NCBI RefSeq assembly: GCF_041146395.1 | Contig: NC_090997.1 | Span: forward strand, 35,133,501 to 35,197,500 | Origin: Eulemur rufifrons | Lineage: Eukaryota > Chordata > Mammalia > Primates > Lemuridae | Length of the DNA: 64,000 nt | Reading direction: 5' to 3' | In this document: piece by piece, positions 1 through 13,206 of the stretch | Layout: the number at the start of each line of letters is the position of its first letter | How positions within the stretch are numbered: the first letter of the stretch is position 1 | Notes under the pieces: model-generated | What the model was told of the DNA's origin: nothing | Seen by the model: the letters and a program-made list of their open reading frames with translations, nothing else | The model's database searches: none | Made by a program: the position numbers and the translations under genes

Positions 1-490
1 TTTCTTACGACCACATTGGGTCAGGAATGGGACTGAGGTTATTGAGTCAGAGTGATTTAGCTAGAATATTTCTTAGATTTTTTTTTTTTGTCAGGCTTAA
101 TTAATTAATCAACATCCCAGCTCATTCTGTAAAAGATTTTAAACAACCAAATGAACAGAGGCAGCTCAAAAATATGATTAGTTGAACAAATCTGGGCAAG
201 GTGAAAAGTATGATAAGGAATTAATAAGCCAGTAGAAAGATTGACGTCGAGAGATGTACAACACATCATCCTCAAGAATGGGTAGAGTTGGCCAAGAATT
301 TGGCTCTAAGTTTCCTAGAGTCCAAAGAAAAAGTGGAAGATAATTTTTAATAGTCAGTATCCATAAGATATAAACCAATTAGAGATTCATGAGAAGCACA
401 GGTATTTCTGATACCAAAACTTGAATTTTCTCCCATAGGTATTCATGAACAGCCTAAAGTCCCTAATGATAACTTCACAGTTGATCCAGT
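1..490. other. Unique AT-rich sequence, no gene seen
   Basis: I see no recognisable repeat, RNA gene or convincing exon here. The only open frame of note (minus strand, 178-378) has no recognisable domain and sits in ordinary AT-rich sequence. Confidence 0.5.
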
Positions 491-955
491 TTGTGATGGT
501 TAACCTTTTGTGTCAATTTGACTGAGTCAAGAGATACCCAGATAGCTGGTAAAACATTATTTCTGGGTGTGTCTGTGAGGGTGTTACTGGAAGAGATTCA
601 CATTGGAATCAGGAGACTGAGTAAAGAAGATCTGCCCTCACCAGTGTGGCCTGGCATCTCCCAATCCACTGAGGGCCCAGATAGAACAAAAAAGGTGAAG
701 GAAGGGCAAATTTGCACCCCCAAACAGGCAGGCCTTTGACCTTGGACTAAGAGTTACACCATCAGCAACCTGGTTCTCAGACCTTCTGACTCAGACTGAA
801 TTATAATACCAGCTTTCCTGGTGCTTACAGATAGCATATGGTGAGACTTCTTGGCCTTTATAATCACATAAGATAATTTCCATAATAAATCCCCTCTTAT
901 GTATCTACATATGTTCCATTCATTTTTTTCCTCTGGAGGACTGTGACTAATATAT
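491..955 (+). mobile_element. Solo LTR, MLT2-like (ERVL class)
   Basis: The block reads like an MLT2-type LTR. It has 'gtgtcaatttgactga' near the start, 'cccagatagctggtaaaaca' and 'tctgggtgtgtctgtgaggg' in the first third, a polyadenylation-type 'aataaa' near 884, and an ending close to 'ctgtgactaatata'. Length (about 465 bp) fits a whole LTR of this very old family. No internal retroviral sequence adjoins it, so it is a solo LTR. The 73-codon open frame at 518-739 lies inside it and is not a gene. The family name is from memory of the consensus. Confidence 0.75.
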
Positions 956-3615
956 AGTTATACATTTACATATTCTGATGTTTGAACACATCTTTAGGAG
1001 TAAGTTGAATATGTGATGCAGCCTCTTAATTCAGTGAAAGCAGTCTGTTGACAGAGGTGGAGGTGGGCATAAATAATTTGACTCAGATATTTAGCTCTGA
1101 GATAATATGGATGTTTGAAGAAAAACATTTTACTAGACATGAATAAATTGCATATTTTTAGACCATAAATATTTTCTAATTAAAAAATATACTTTTTTAT
1201 TATAAAAGCAGTATATATGTATTGTAGAAAATCAAAAGATACAGATAAATATGAACAAGAAAAAAGAAACCATTTTACTCCCACCCAGAAAAATGAACAT
1301 AGTATATGTTTTACAAGAAAATTAAGGCATACTATGTAAATTGCCTTTTCCAGTTAAATTGTTAGTTAAAATATTTACTTTTTTGTGTCAATAAATTTTA
1401 TCTCAGCTAATAACAATCCATATTTCATATTACCCAAATGTCTCTCAAATTTTCTTTACATAACTGGTTTATTGAAACCAGAATCCAATCCATGTTCATT
1501 GTTATTATGTCAGTTAAGTGTTTGCTAATCTAGAACAGTGGTTTTTATCATGACCTTGACTTTCTGAAGACACTGCTACTTGTCCTGCAAAATATCTAAT
1601 TTTCTGTATTTACCTGTTTGCTCTCTTATGAAAAATCATCTATATTTCCTGATTAGTATGTTGTGCCCATCATATGAAACATCTGGTTGCTCCACTCTTG
1701 GCAATACTCACACTGACTCATGGATTAAGGTGGTGAAAGCCTGATCCCCTTCTATGCAGATGTGTCTTCTCTTTTAATCATGAAAATAATGGTGAAATGT
1801 TACTTTGTCACTACATAAACATCTGGCTCCCCATCAATTGTTCACCTAATGGTTTCAATTACACTCAATAATCCTTAAAAGTACAGTTTATATTGAAAAA
1901 TCAGGATACTTATTTTTTCACTTTACTGATTTTAAAAATATGAAGTTGGCTTAATAAATCCCTCAAATATTGACAACTGGATTTTCTGGTGTTCTCTTTT
2001 TCTGAGGATTATATTGCATTCATTAAGTTCCAGGAAATCCATGTATGTTAATTTAATAGAACCATTATTATTTTTGTTGTTTAAATGTTTATAAATTTAG
2101 CCTGTAGGTGCCCCTTTATATTAGTTTTATATTCTTTGGACCAAACATACTAATCTTTGAAAACTTCCTATTTCCTGTCACAACAATGTATCTCAGACTT
2201 ACCTTGTTCCATCCCTGCTCCAGTCTTGAAATCAGGTATTTCTCCAGGTGGAGACTGGTATTAGAGACTAAAACCTGACATGCTAGCTACTGTGGTAATA
2301 TTGCTTCTAACAGCTATAAATATTATTTTTCCCAAGTGGTTTTTAATAAGCATGGGTAGCCGAAATTTCAAAGATGTGTTCACTGACTATTATCTGGAAC
2401 AGCTAGTTTACTTATTAATGACAGATGTTTATAATATAGCAAGCAGTGCAAATGTAGGATAAGGTCCTTTTGTGAAAATTAAGAAGCCTAATCAAGATTG
2501 ATGCCTGAACGAACGGCATTCTCACCTTTGCATGCAGGTGAAAGTAAAGGCAGCAAGTCTTCAACTCCCAGCCAATTTAGTTATTGTGTGCATCAGAGTA
2601 CTGCAAAGTCTAAGAACAGGAAAGTTGTGCATAAGTCCAACTTTTCTTTCTTATGTATTATTTATGTTAAAGACAGTCCCTGTTCATGAAAATCTTATAA
2701 TTTGAGGGCCCCATTCATCAAATGGCTAAGCTGTAAGTTTTGCCAAGAGACAGAAAATGAAACTTTTGCAAACAGGAAATTTGATTCATAATCATCATTA
2801 AATAATGTCTACAGAATCTCTTATCTTTGTAATTTGGAAAAAAAGCAGACTATCAAAGTTTTTACATTTAATGACTGCTTTCTGTGGATCCTCCTTAAGA
2901 TGAGGCCTTTTTCACTTTGCTAGGCCAATTTTTCCTTGACCTAAAATTTAATAGTCACAGGTTGGGATTATAGATTTTTTAAAAAATATTTTTCTCTTTG
3001 ATTAAGATACCTTATCCATGGGCATTTATTTATGTATATCCACATCTATATCTATCAGTACCTCAGTTGTCTACAACCAAGTGCTGAGGATTAAAAATCA
3101 AGTTATTAAACTATTGGAACCCTAGAACTCCCTCATTTATTCAAAGACTAGGAAGGAGAAATCTATGACTATGCTCTCTCACAAAACTCTCAAAAAAAAA
3201 AAAAGTTTTTTGCTGCTTTCTAATACATGGTTGTTTTCATCTTACTTTTTATTAAGCCCTTGGGCTTAGTTGTCTCCATGTTTCCTTTCTCAACAACTAA
3301 AGAATGGTATGGTTGATAAGCTTTTATATTCTCTAGATATTGTGGTATTAGAGGAAGAAGGAATCCACTAGGAAATTAGAATAAGCCTCTGAAGTAAGGG
3401 TAGACATTATTGCAATAGAATTTCTGTATATTTTTAAAGGAAAGAAGGTCATTTTAACATGTAATAGAATAATTGCATTTTTCGTCTTTGACTTTGTGAA
3501 AGTTAAATGCATATGTTTTAAATATTTTTCACTAGAAATTAGGGAACTTGCTTATTGCTCTTTTCTATTCGAATAAGTAAGATTTGGATATTGCTTTAGC
3601 TTAAAACACTGTAAG
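956..3615. other. Mostly unique AT-rich sequence
   Basis: No gene is seen. About 1178-1330 contains an AT-rich segment ('ttattataaaagcagtatat' followed by 'attgtagaaaatca'). It resembles segments at about 36505-36660 and 50845-51010, so it is probably an ancient dispersed repeat I cannot name. The small open frames at 2280-2462 and 2498-2689 have no recognisable features. Confidence 0.45.
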
Positions 3616-4149
3616 TGGGAAGTTTTGTTTCTAGTAATAGTAGAGTAGCTAGTACTGAATTCACCACCATGCAGAGAAGATTAATAAACTCTGGATAAAA
3701 TAAAAAACATCTATTTGAATGCACTGGGGAGTGAGCAAAAGCAGGCAAAAACAGGAGTAGTATAGCCCCTTAAAAAGGGGAACTGAACTTAGTGAATTTC
3801 ATATTTATGATTTTCTGCCTGGGGTCATTATTCATTCAGAGTGACGTGGAATGGCTGGAACTCAGGCAGAAAGTTGTAGTCTTACTGGCTTGAGGAGTCA
3901 GAGGACAGAGTTCAATATTGCCAAAGTAGGTGAAAAGGAAGGGAGAGGATTCTTTGAAAGCAGTGAGCTAATTGAGGTGGAGGCCTCCAAGTCATCATGT
4001 AAACCTCATCTAAGTCCTTGACTGATCCCTGAACTGTGCATTCATGGGGGAATCCAGCACACCTAGAGGAGAGCAGAACTGAATGGAGGTTTCAGATGCT
4101 TACAGGGGAGCCAGAGGTTGGAGTTTGAATTCAACCAAATTAACTGACT

Positions 4150-4192
4150 GCTAAAAAAAAAAAAAAAGAAAGAAAGAAAAAAAGAAAAGAAA
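4150..4192 (+). repeat. A-rich (AAAG)n tract inside L1
   Basis: Poly-A followed by AAAG-type units at the junction between the 5'-UTR-like and ORF1-like parts of the surrounding L1. Many old L1s carry an A-rich tract in this place. Confidence 0.7.
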
Positions 4193-5061
4193 ATCAAAAC
4201 TCTATTGGAAAAGGCAGCATAATGCAGAATATTAAAATGTATAATTCATAATGACCCCTATAGAATAAAAATTATTTGACATGTAAAGACACAAGAAAAT
4301 GTGACACATAGATAAGAATCAGTTAATAGAAATCAACCACAAGATGACTCAGATGTTTGAATTAACAGGATGGTACTTGTAAAGCAATTGTAAATATTTT
4401 CATGGGCTGGAAGAAAAATATGTCATAATGAATGAACAAACGGGGAATCTCAGAAGAGTAATGGAAACTATAAAAGAGAACCAAATGGAAAACTGTAAAG
4501 TTGAAAAAAATGGTATCTGAAAAAATTCGAGCTGGATATACTTAAAATCAGATTAGAAATTGCAAAAGAAGGAGTTAATTAACATGAAGGGAGGTCAATA
4601 AAACAGAGGAAAAAACTGAAAAAAAATTGACTGCCTTAGCGACTTGTACGGAAATACCAAGTAGTGTAAAATGCATGTAATTGGAGTTCCAGAAAGAAAA
4701 CAAACAAAAAAAAAAAAGACAAGAAATATTTGAAGACATTATGGCTAAAATTTTTCCCAACTAGTAAAAAACATAAACTTAAAAATCCAAGAATCTCAAC
4801 AAACTCCCCTAATAAATGCAAGGATAAATAAAGATAAAACCATTTCAGGAATATCATAGTCAAACTGCTGAAATCCAAAGATATAGAGAAAATCTTGAAG
4901 GCAGCTTGAGAAAACTGAGACTTTACATAGAAGGAATAACTGCGTATAACTGCTGCTGGTAATACATTTTACTGTTATCAGAAACAATGGAGGCTAGCAG
5001 ACAATGCAGCTATGTATTTAAAGTGCTGAAAATAGAGTAGAAAAAAACTTTGTCAATGCAG

Positions 5062-5376
5062 TTTTTTTTTTGTTTGTTTGTTTGTTTTTTTGAGACAGAG
5101 TCTCACTCTGTCGCCCTGGCTAGAGTGCAGTGGCATCGTCATAGCTCACTGCAACTTCAAATTCCTGAGCTCAAGCGATCCTCCTGTCTCAGCCTCCCAA
5201 GCAGTGGGACTACAGGTGCGTGACACCACGCCCAGTTAATTTTTGTATTTTTGTTTTTTGTAGAGATGAGGTTTTATTCTTGCTCAGGCTAGTCTCAAAC
5301 TCTTGACCTCAAGCAATCCTCCCACTTCGGCCTTCCAAAGTGCTAGGATTACAGGTATGAGCCCCTGTGCCCAGCC
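5062..5376 (-). mobile_element. Alu (AluJ-like), reverse orientation
   Basis: A dimeric Alu on the minus strand. Its tail appears as a T-run with (GTTT) units at 5062-5091, followed by 'gagacagagtctcactctgt', the 'gcctcccaagcagtgggact' region, the second arm, and the 5' end at 'tgtgcccagcc'. It is inserted into the L1 at 3616-7060. Flanks 'caatgcagt' and 'caatccagt' may be a decayed target-site duplication. Divergence and arm sequence suggest an old AluJ-type copy. Confidence 0.9.
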
Positions 5377-7060
5377 AATCCAGTGTTTTATTTTTAGTGA
5401 AAATGCCTTTGAAAAGTACAGGCAAAATTAAGATATTTTCAAGCTTAAAATAAAACTGAGAGACTTAGTTTCAACAAACCTGCGTTAGAACAAATGCTGA
5501 AAGCTATTCTTAGGCCTGAAGCTCATGCTGGGTAGAAACTTGGATATACAGAAAGAATTGAGAAACACAAGAAACAATAAATATTTTGGTAAATATAAAA
5601 GAAAATAATTTTTCTACTCTTAATTTCTTTAAAAGACCAATATTTAAGGCAAAAATTATAACACTGAATTGTGAGGCTTATATTCTATGTAGATGTAGTA
5701 TATATGATGACAATAACACAAATACTGAGTGGGGAGAATTGTAAATAGAATTATACTATTCTTACACTTTACTAGAAGTAGTATTAATATCATATTAACT
5801 CTAAATTGTGAAAATTTCAGGAGACCCATTTTAATCCCTACAGCAACACCAAAAGATAATGCAAAGAGACATAGCTTTTAAGCTGATAAACAATTTAAAA
5901 TGGAATTCTAAAAATATTAAAATTATTTTAAAAGGCAGAAAAATAAGAGAAAAGGAACAAAAAGCAAATGGTACAAATAAAAAATAAATAGCAAAGTAGT
6001 AGATCTAAATCCAACTATATAAATGATCACATGGAATATATTTGGACTAACATTCCAATGAAAAGACAGAGGTTATCGGACTAAATAAAAAGCTAGATCC
6101 AATTATATGTTGTCTATGACAGACACACTTTAGATATAAAGACACGATGGACTGAACATTACAAATTTTCTGTCTTTCCCCTCACCCATATAGATGAAAA
6201 AAGGTATATCATAAAAACACTAAGCATAAGAAAGTTGGAGTAATTATATTAATATTAGACCAAAGACGTGAAGTCTGGAATATCATCAGAGATAGAGAGG
6301 GATGAGTCATAATGAAAAGAGGGTCTATTCAATATTCATAATTGTGTATTTGCTTAATAACAGAGCTTTGAAATATGTAAATCAAAAACTGAGAGAACAA
6401 AAGAGATAAATAGGAAAATTCACAATTTCAATTGAATTTTTTTTAAAAACACCAATCTCTAGAATCTATAGCAAAAAATTAGGCAGGATATAGAAGGCTT
6501 GAACAACACTCTCAACCATTTGACTCTATTGACATTTATAGAACATTATATTCAACTTCAGAATACACACATTCTTTTAAAGTGCATATGAAATGTTTAT
6601 CAAGACAGTTTATCTTTTGCCATAAAACAACTCTCAATATACTTCAAAAGATTAAAATCTTACAGGATATGTTTTCTGACCACCATGGAATTAAATGAGA
6701 AATTGGTAACATAAGAGGTCTAGAACATTCCAAAATATTTTGAATTCCAACATACTTCAAATGACCTATGGGCCAAAGAAGAAATCACAGAAGAATTAAA
6801 AGCTAATGAAAAGACAACATATAAAAATGTGTTGGAATGCATCTAAAGTAGTGTTTAGAAGAAAATTTATGACTTTAGATACTTTTATCAGTGTATAAAA
6901 TCGTTTAAAATAAAAGAATAAAGAACAAAAATCAGTGGAACAAGAAATAGACAAAAGTAAAGAAAATTAACAAAGAAAGATGTTGGCTCCTTGAAAAGAT
7001 TAATGAAACTTGACAAACCTTTATCAAGACTGAGTGATAAAAAGTAAAGAGCAAAAATAT

Positions 7061-7094
7061 GAGAGAGAGAAAGAGAAAGAGAGAGAGAGAGAGA
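7061..7094 (+). repeat. (GA)n microsatellite
   Basis: GA repeat with AAAG interruptions at the truncated end of the upstream L1. It marks the point where L1 similarity stops. Confidence 0.9.
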
Positions 7095-9340
7095 TATTAC
7101 TGAGGTACTAATATCTCAGTCCTGACTTTTTACTTTTACTTAAAATTTCTACATACATTTTTTTTTATTTTATTCAAGATTATTTAATCAAAAATTACAT
7201 CATGTAAAACTGTAAGGGACAATATTTGATTCACTGACAGCATGTTAAAGATGTCATTCAAAGCAACAGCCAATACTATCAGAAAATCCCATTTCAAAGA
7301 TAAATTAGTGTCATATTTAATACTGATAAATTGAGAATCTCAACATAAAAAACTTAAGAGTTTTCCAGTGAGTTACATAAGTTGTAAGTAGATTTGAGAA
7401 ACCTCTTTTTAAATAATTTAACCCTGTTTCTCAAACTTGATAGTCATTATGTTTTTTGCTACGTATTATGGGAACTAGTTTAAAATTTTAAAAGTTTTGA
7501 GAGCTTGGAAATTACTTTTCAAATACAAAACACTAAGTCACACTTTTGCTCAAGGTAATCTTGTGTAAGCGCATGCTATTTCATTTAACCAGCCTTATGT
7601 AAGTATTATTGGTGAGGGTGGATCAGGCATACCCTTACTTATAAGGTGAATGCTTGTCACCAAGACAGGGTATATTGCTAGCATGCCTCTAGGCAGGAAA
7701 AAAAACATACTAAACCCATGAGAACTTGTTCAAACTTCCTATTTCTTAAGCAAGGTCTGTGATTTCTAAATAACTGGTTTCTGCTTTAGTCTAGCATTCC
7801 ACCAGGAGCACATCATGACATCCCTGATATATTGATCCATTTATTGCTGTGATTACATACTGCGCCTTTTTAACAGTTTTCTAGACTCTCAAAAAGCTTC
7901 AGAAAAGATTAGCCTTAAAACCAGTCTTTGAACAAAAAGCATAATATAAAATGATGTAAGAAGAACTTCATGTCATTAGTTAACCACAGTCATCTGAAGA
8001 TCAATTATGTGGTTCATTTTTGTGGAATTACATGTGAATGTAAATACATTTATTTTACCCTATATATAATGAAAAATTACTAGTCTATTTCTGTGAACAC
8101 TAGAGGGCTGGGGAGGTTAATGTTCTTTCTACCACAGATTGGATGTATGACCCTGGGCAATTTAATAAACTCTCTGGGCTTTAGGTTCTCATTCTGGGTT
8201 GCTTGAAGCTGGATTGATATCGATATCTTGTTTTCTCTACTCTTTTGTCAAATGCTGTGCACTTTTCCATTCTCTATTGTGAATATCTCTGATTTCTAGA
8301 ACGTTTTCTCTTACCAGAATCCTACCCAGATTTCTTTGAGAGTATCAATAAGAAAGGAAGTGTTCCAATGAGAAAGTAAACATTGCATATGGATCACTGG
8401 ACGATATCTGAAATGATTTCATTCAATTATCAAATAAATATTGAGCAATTGCCATGTGCCATACACTAAGCTGAAGATATAACTAACTGGAAATAAACCC
8501 AAAACAATCCCAGCACAAAATGATGATCTTTTACAGGGTAATGCGAAAGTGAGTGAGTCAAGAAGTTTACGCAGTTTCCTCTGTGGCTTCTTAAAGAATG
8601 TTATAGATATTATGTCTCTGAAATGATAGAAGAGAAAATATCTTCCTGACAGTCAAATACAAATATTCAATGAAGTCAATTATGTTCTAGACAGTGTGCT
8701 ATTAAGGAGTTGTGGTTAATTAACATTTGTGTCCCTATCCTTACCAACCAGGATGACATTTTACTTTTCATTAAAGTCCATCTTGCTGCATCTAAGCCAG
8801 GTAGTCCACCAGACACAGCATAACGACTAAAAATTCCTTAAGTTTTTATCAAAGAGATAAATGCCCAGAGTTTAAAAATCAAATGGTGCTTCAAAGTTTA
8901 TTGACAAAAAACAGCAGCCACCACCAGACCCCACCTGTCCTCCAGTTTCTCTGGCAGAGGCACCACTGGTAAATACTTTCAACTCTTATAGCAGTTTCTT
9001 CTGATATTTATCTACATATTTCAGAATAATATACTTATATGGATTTTTTCATTTATCAATTTTAAGCACTATATTTTGACTACTTATTAAAATAGATAAG
9101 GATTTACTTTTCTAATAATGTCACCTTGTTTTCCCTTCCAAATAGTTATATTGCAATGGTTGGTTGAATCAATAGTCAGTGTTTACATTCTTATGACATT
9201 ATTATGACACATTATAGCTAAGTCAAGTGGTGTATTCTGAAAACATTCGCTTTTTTTCTATACAAATTTAGTTTTCCCTGGAGTTAATAATTGCTTCCTG
9301 TTTTCATTTTCTCAGTGTTTTATGGAATTATTTCTTCCTA
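7095..9340. other. Mostly unique sequence with minor old repeat traces
   Basis: No gene is seen. At 8130-8200 'gaccctgggcaatttaataa' with following text looks like the core of a MIR. 8420-8500 ('attgagcaattgccatgtgc') looks like an L2/MIR end fragment. The remainder is AT-rich without recognisable structure. Confidence 0.4.
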
Positions 9341-9344
9341 TAAT

Positions 9345-9790
9345 ATTTAGAATTAGATTTAGTTATGTGACAGAAAACTAAAAATAGCAGTGGCTTAAGT
9401 GATGTAGAAGTTTATTTTATCCCTTGGAAAATAGAGTCTATAGTTGAACAGTCCTGGGCTGTTATGGGAGCACCAGGATTATCCGTCTTTAATGCTCATG
9501 ATTGAAGGTAGACACTCAAGCTCCATCCATTTGCCCACATTACATCCAGAAGCAGGGAGAAAGAAAAGAAAAATTGGTTTCTGCTTCCTTTGAGGATATT
9601 TCCAGGCATTTCAAATATCACTTCCACTTAAATTCCATTGGCTAGAGCTTAGTTATGTGGCTGGTCCAAACTGCAAAGGAAGCTAGGCAACATCTTCCTC
9701 CTTATTCTAAGAAGCTGTATCCCTAGCTAAAATCTGGAGGATTTTTACTGAGTAAGAATATGAGAGATGATATTCTGGGACATGTAACCA
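9345..9790 (+). repeat. Ancient dispersed repeat, family not named
   Basis: Contains 'gcagtggcttaagtgatgta', 'agaagtttattttatccctt' and, further on, 'ggctagagcttagttatgtg'. These blocks recur together in a common old mammalian repeat whose name I cannot recall with certainty. A relative of its right half lies at 11868-12130 (shared pattern 'ccagtcagaaccagtcatgtgg' in the other copy). Probably a decayed retroelement LTR or DNA transposon. Confidence 0.4.
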
Positions 9791-11865
9791 GTTTCTGTTA
9801 CACTCCCCAAGAATTTCAATAATATCATAAAGCCTACAGACATTGTGTCTCATAGGCTTGAACACATTAGAAAATCTATCAGTGTTTTTATCTCTGAAAA
9901 ATTGCCTATGGGGACTTTCAATCTTTCTAGTCTACATTGGCCTGATTGTTCTCTAGGCCTGATAGCACCCTGGAACTTTCCTACTGAACTTTCTTTGCTA
10001 ATATCCCGTGTGGGAACTCTTCTTTACTAGATTCTATGGATGCTTCCTTTCATTTTCATGTTCATTCTGGTTAAACAAATCTTTCAATAGTTTTCTGAGA
10101 GAGAGTACTTAAAAGATACATTTTTAAAGATTTGGCAGATATATGTGTATACTCACGTCAAAACTGATTGTTAATTGACTGGATGCAATATTCTAAATTG
10201 AAAATTATTGTTACACAAAATTTTGAAGAGAAAGATTAGTCATCAAAATTATACTCAAGGAGTTTTGGAAGATGAAGGTAACTGCATAGTTTTAAAATTC
10301 ATTTGAGTTTCCCCATAAAACAAACAGAACAGCTAGGATGGAAAAACTAAAATACAATGAACAACAACTACAACAAAACTAGGTGACAAAGTTGTCCAGT
10401 AAATACCAAAACATGAGTACATAGGAGCAAACCATCAAGAACTACAGAATTCCTGTGGTATTAGAAGCAATTCAAGAGGAAGAAGAGGGACAACAGTAAG
10501 AATATGATGATCCAAAGAATTGGAGAACGCTAATATCACAATCAGGTGTTCATTGGAAGGTTTCCTGGGCAATTTTGAGGACAGCAGCTAAAACCAGGAG
10601 AGAACTGTCAACCTTTAACTGAGTGCAAGAGGGCTGTAGGATATTCTGATGGAATAGGAAATTCGGCTGGAGCCGTTTGGTGGTGTAACTTTAAAGAGTT
10701 AAGCTATTCCAAGTGATTTTACAGCACAATATTTTGACTATACATTCCTAGTTCTGTAAGGACGAAAGAACTTCAAAAATTATCTTAAACTGTTACGGTA
10801 CTCATGTAGTTGATGGTACTGTTAGTACTGTTACTCTTGGATAGTTTTGCGTGCATGTATTACAGAACAAAGCAAATAGTAATTATGTTAGTGTTCTTGA
10901 GAATAGATTAGTTGTTGATGTTATGAAAGAAAGGAAAAACAGATGTAAGATTGGCAGGGATAAGTAAAAGCCTTATATGTTGAATTTTAATTGGAAGTAT
11001 CAATGATGTCTCATTGATATATCATGACATATTTTGTTACATATTTGCTAGGTCTGCCAACTGAAAGAGTCTAGAAACAATGAGCAACCTGGTACCAATG
11101 CACCTATCTAGCACCCAGATTGTGTTCTTTAAATACTGTTTCTTCTAAAAGAAACCATCCTTGAAGAAATGGCTGATTCCAGGTCTGGGTTAGGAAATAT
11201 AACAAATAAGCATGGATTATTTTACTTAACCAGAAAACAAGAAAGCTGTCAAAATGACTGGATTATGTCAAAAGGTCTCCAGGGCCAATATAAATTGGTT
11301 TATAACTGCCAAAAATGGGACAATTTGATGATAGGTTTCAACATTTGAGTGCCACATTCAATTAATATTGCTTCTCCTTAAAACTGCATTGATATAGATT
11401 CCGTTTGGGTAAAATTCATGATATGATAGTTTGGAATGGTGGGCATGGCAAAGTAATGGTTCTGAGGCAAGAATTTCAAAGAGTGTCTTGGACAGTAAAC
11501 AGTGATTTGATAGTATCAATTGAAAAGTTGAGCAATTTGGTGTTGATTTAAATGGATTATCAGGAAGTTTCTGAAGTGAGATACAGAAATGCAGTTATAT
11601 GCAACTTTTTTTCCTCTTGGGCAAAAGTTTCCTGGAGTAGTAAAGTCATATTGATGAAGACAGCCTAAAAATAATATCATATTTTTGAAGACAGTAAACT
11701 GAGTGGGTGTAGATGATTTCATTTCTCACTAATAATAGTAAAAGAGAAGGATTTGACAGCCATTCCAGGAATCTGGCGAAAAAAAATATTGATTCTTGTT
11801 TGTATTAGGCATGATTTTTGGGGTTACACTGTAGTAACAATTCTCAAAGCTAAGCGGTTTATCAT
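9791..11865. other. Unique sequence, no gene seen
   Basis: AT-rich, no recognisable repeat of length and no splice-flanked open frame. Short open frames (9845-10030 on plus, 11516-11722 on minus) have no recognisable domains. Confidence 0.45.
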
Positions 11866-11867
11866 AA

Positions 11868-12130
11868 CTCAATGATGCTGCCCTCTGTGTGGGTTGGTGG
11901 GAGGCCCTGCTTCACAGGGAGCTGGGCTGCCAGAGGCTCCACCATCTTTCAGCTCTACCCGCTGAAGCTCACCAAGAAGGTTAGAGGGTGAGAGAGTCTT
12001 GCACCCGAAATTAAATGCTTTTGTCGGGAAATGAAGCATACCACTTCTGATCATAGCCTACCAGTCAGAACCAGTCATGTGGCCCTGCCTAATTACTAGC
12101 AGGCTGGGAAATGTATTCTTCCATTTACTT
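11868..12130 (+). repeat. Second copy of the unnamed ancient repeat
   Basis: The parts 'aattaaatgcttttgtcggg' and 'gaaccagtcatgtggccctg', followed by 'aggctgggaaatgtattctt', match the right half of the same old repeat as 9345-9790. The slightly higher GC explains a 61-codon minus-strand open frame here, which I do not consider a gene. Confidence 0.4.
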
Positions 12131-12481
12131 AGGAAGTAGACGTAAATAATAGTCAGTCTATCACATTGCTTAAGAAATCGCCAAAGACTAATAACATCAC
12201 TGATAGAATAAGCATTTTTAAATATCTTTACATGTCTTAAGTATTGGGCTATATTTTTTATTGGTGTCCAGTTCTCCTCATTTGCTATTCATATTAAAAT
12301 TCCAGTCTTGGCTTTACAAGCAACATTGCAAGAACTCTTACTTTCTTTTCATCTCCCATTGATGAAGACATAAGGATGATCATGTAGACTTGTTATTTAC
12401 TAATTTTTAATAATGCCGTCCTTACTAGGCTTAGGAATGAGATATTTTGCAATAACTGGAAAGGTAGGACATGAGAAAAAC

Positions 12482-12590
12482 TTTGAAACTTACATGACAG
12501 AGTAAACTTGGTTTAGTGTCAGAGAAATCTCCTCTTTGAAACTTATATGGCAAAGTATCTAAACTTGGTTTAGTGTCAGAGAAATCTCCT
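12482..12590 (+). repeat. Two-copy tandem duplication (53 and 56 bp)
   Basis: Unit 1 (12482-12534) and unit 2 (12535-12590) both start 'tttgaaactta' and share 'aacttggtttagtgtcagag' followed by 'aaatctcct'. Unit 2 carries a few extra bases after 'agta' and three or four substitutions. The duplication is local and in non-repeat sequence, consistent with replication slippage or microhomology-mediated repair. Confidence 0.9.
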
Positions 12591-13000
12591 ATCTCCCATC
12601 TCCTACACTACTCTTCTTTTGCAGCATTTTCTGTGCTAGACCAGTAAATGTTTTTTCTTCCACCTGGACCCAGTTCTGAACTGTGTCACTGATGACACTG
12701 TCCAGACTATAAGACAGATGGGATTAGAGAAAAGGAATGTCTATAATCGCACACACAGGCACTCTTACACAACAGAAGGCCTGTAATCCAACATCATCAT
12801 AAATAATATTCTCCAGGTGTGAGTGGGGCTGCATGTGATACGGATGTTGTAGAGGATTTACCTACTTGTTTTTGGAACAGTATGAACTTTGCATGCTGTC
12901 TGGTAACAGTGTATATTTTTGGAATTATTAATATATTGTATTGAAAGTGTTAGTGTCTATTCTTTTAGACAAGAACACAAAAATGTTTCCCTTTTAAAGA

Positions 13001-13206
13001 ATAGATAACAGCTAACACTTCTGAGAACTTATTATGTTCTAGAGAGGAAAATACTAAGTGGATAATATGGATAACACATCTAATTCTCAAAATTATTATA
13101 ACTTACCCATTCAGAGAGGGGGACGTAAACCCAGGGAGGCTGAGTGACCTGCCCTGGCTGTATAATGTGAGCTGGGATTCTAACTTATGCATCTGAGTCC
13201 AGATCA
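13001..13206 (-). mobile_element. MIR (SINE), reverse orientation
   Basis: Reads 'acagctaacacttctgagaa' through 'acccagggaggctgagtgac' and 'gctgggattctaacttatgc', which is the reverse complement of the MIR core and tail order. Nearly full length and strongly decayed. Confidence 0.75.

Larger units (their letters stand above)
3616..7060 (+). mobile_element. Old L1 (L1M type), 5' region, ORF1 and start of ORF2
   Basis: The block follows the L1M consensus in the sense direction. 3616-4140 is 5'-UTR-like. 4200-4990 is ORF1-like ('tgtaattggagttccagaaa' near 4676, 'tcatagtcaaactgctgaaa' near 4855, 'atcagaaacaatggaggcta' near 4977). 5390-5960 is the ORF1-ORF2 spacer. 6000-7060 is the endonuclease-to-early-RT part of ORF2 ('gacagacacactttagatat' near 6119, 'tgacaaacctttatcaagac' near 7011). 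Both ORFs are full of stops and indels. An Alu (5062-5376) interrupts it. The 3' two-thirds of ORF2 and the 3' UTR are missing; homology stops at a GA repeat, so the 3' end was lost after insertion. Confidence 0.85.
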
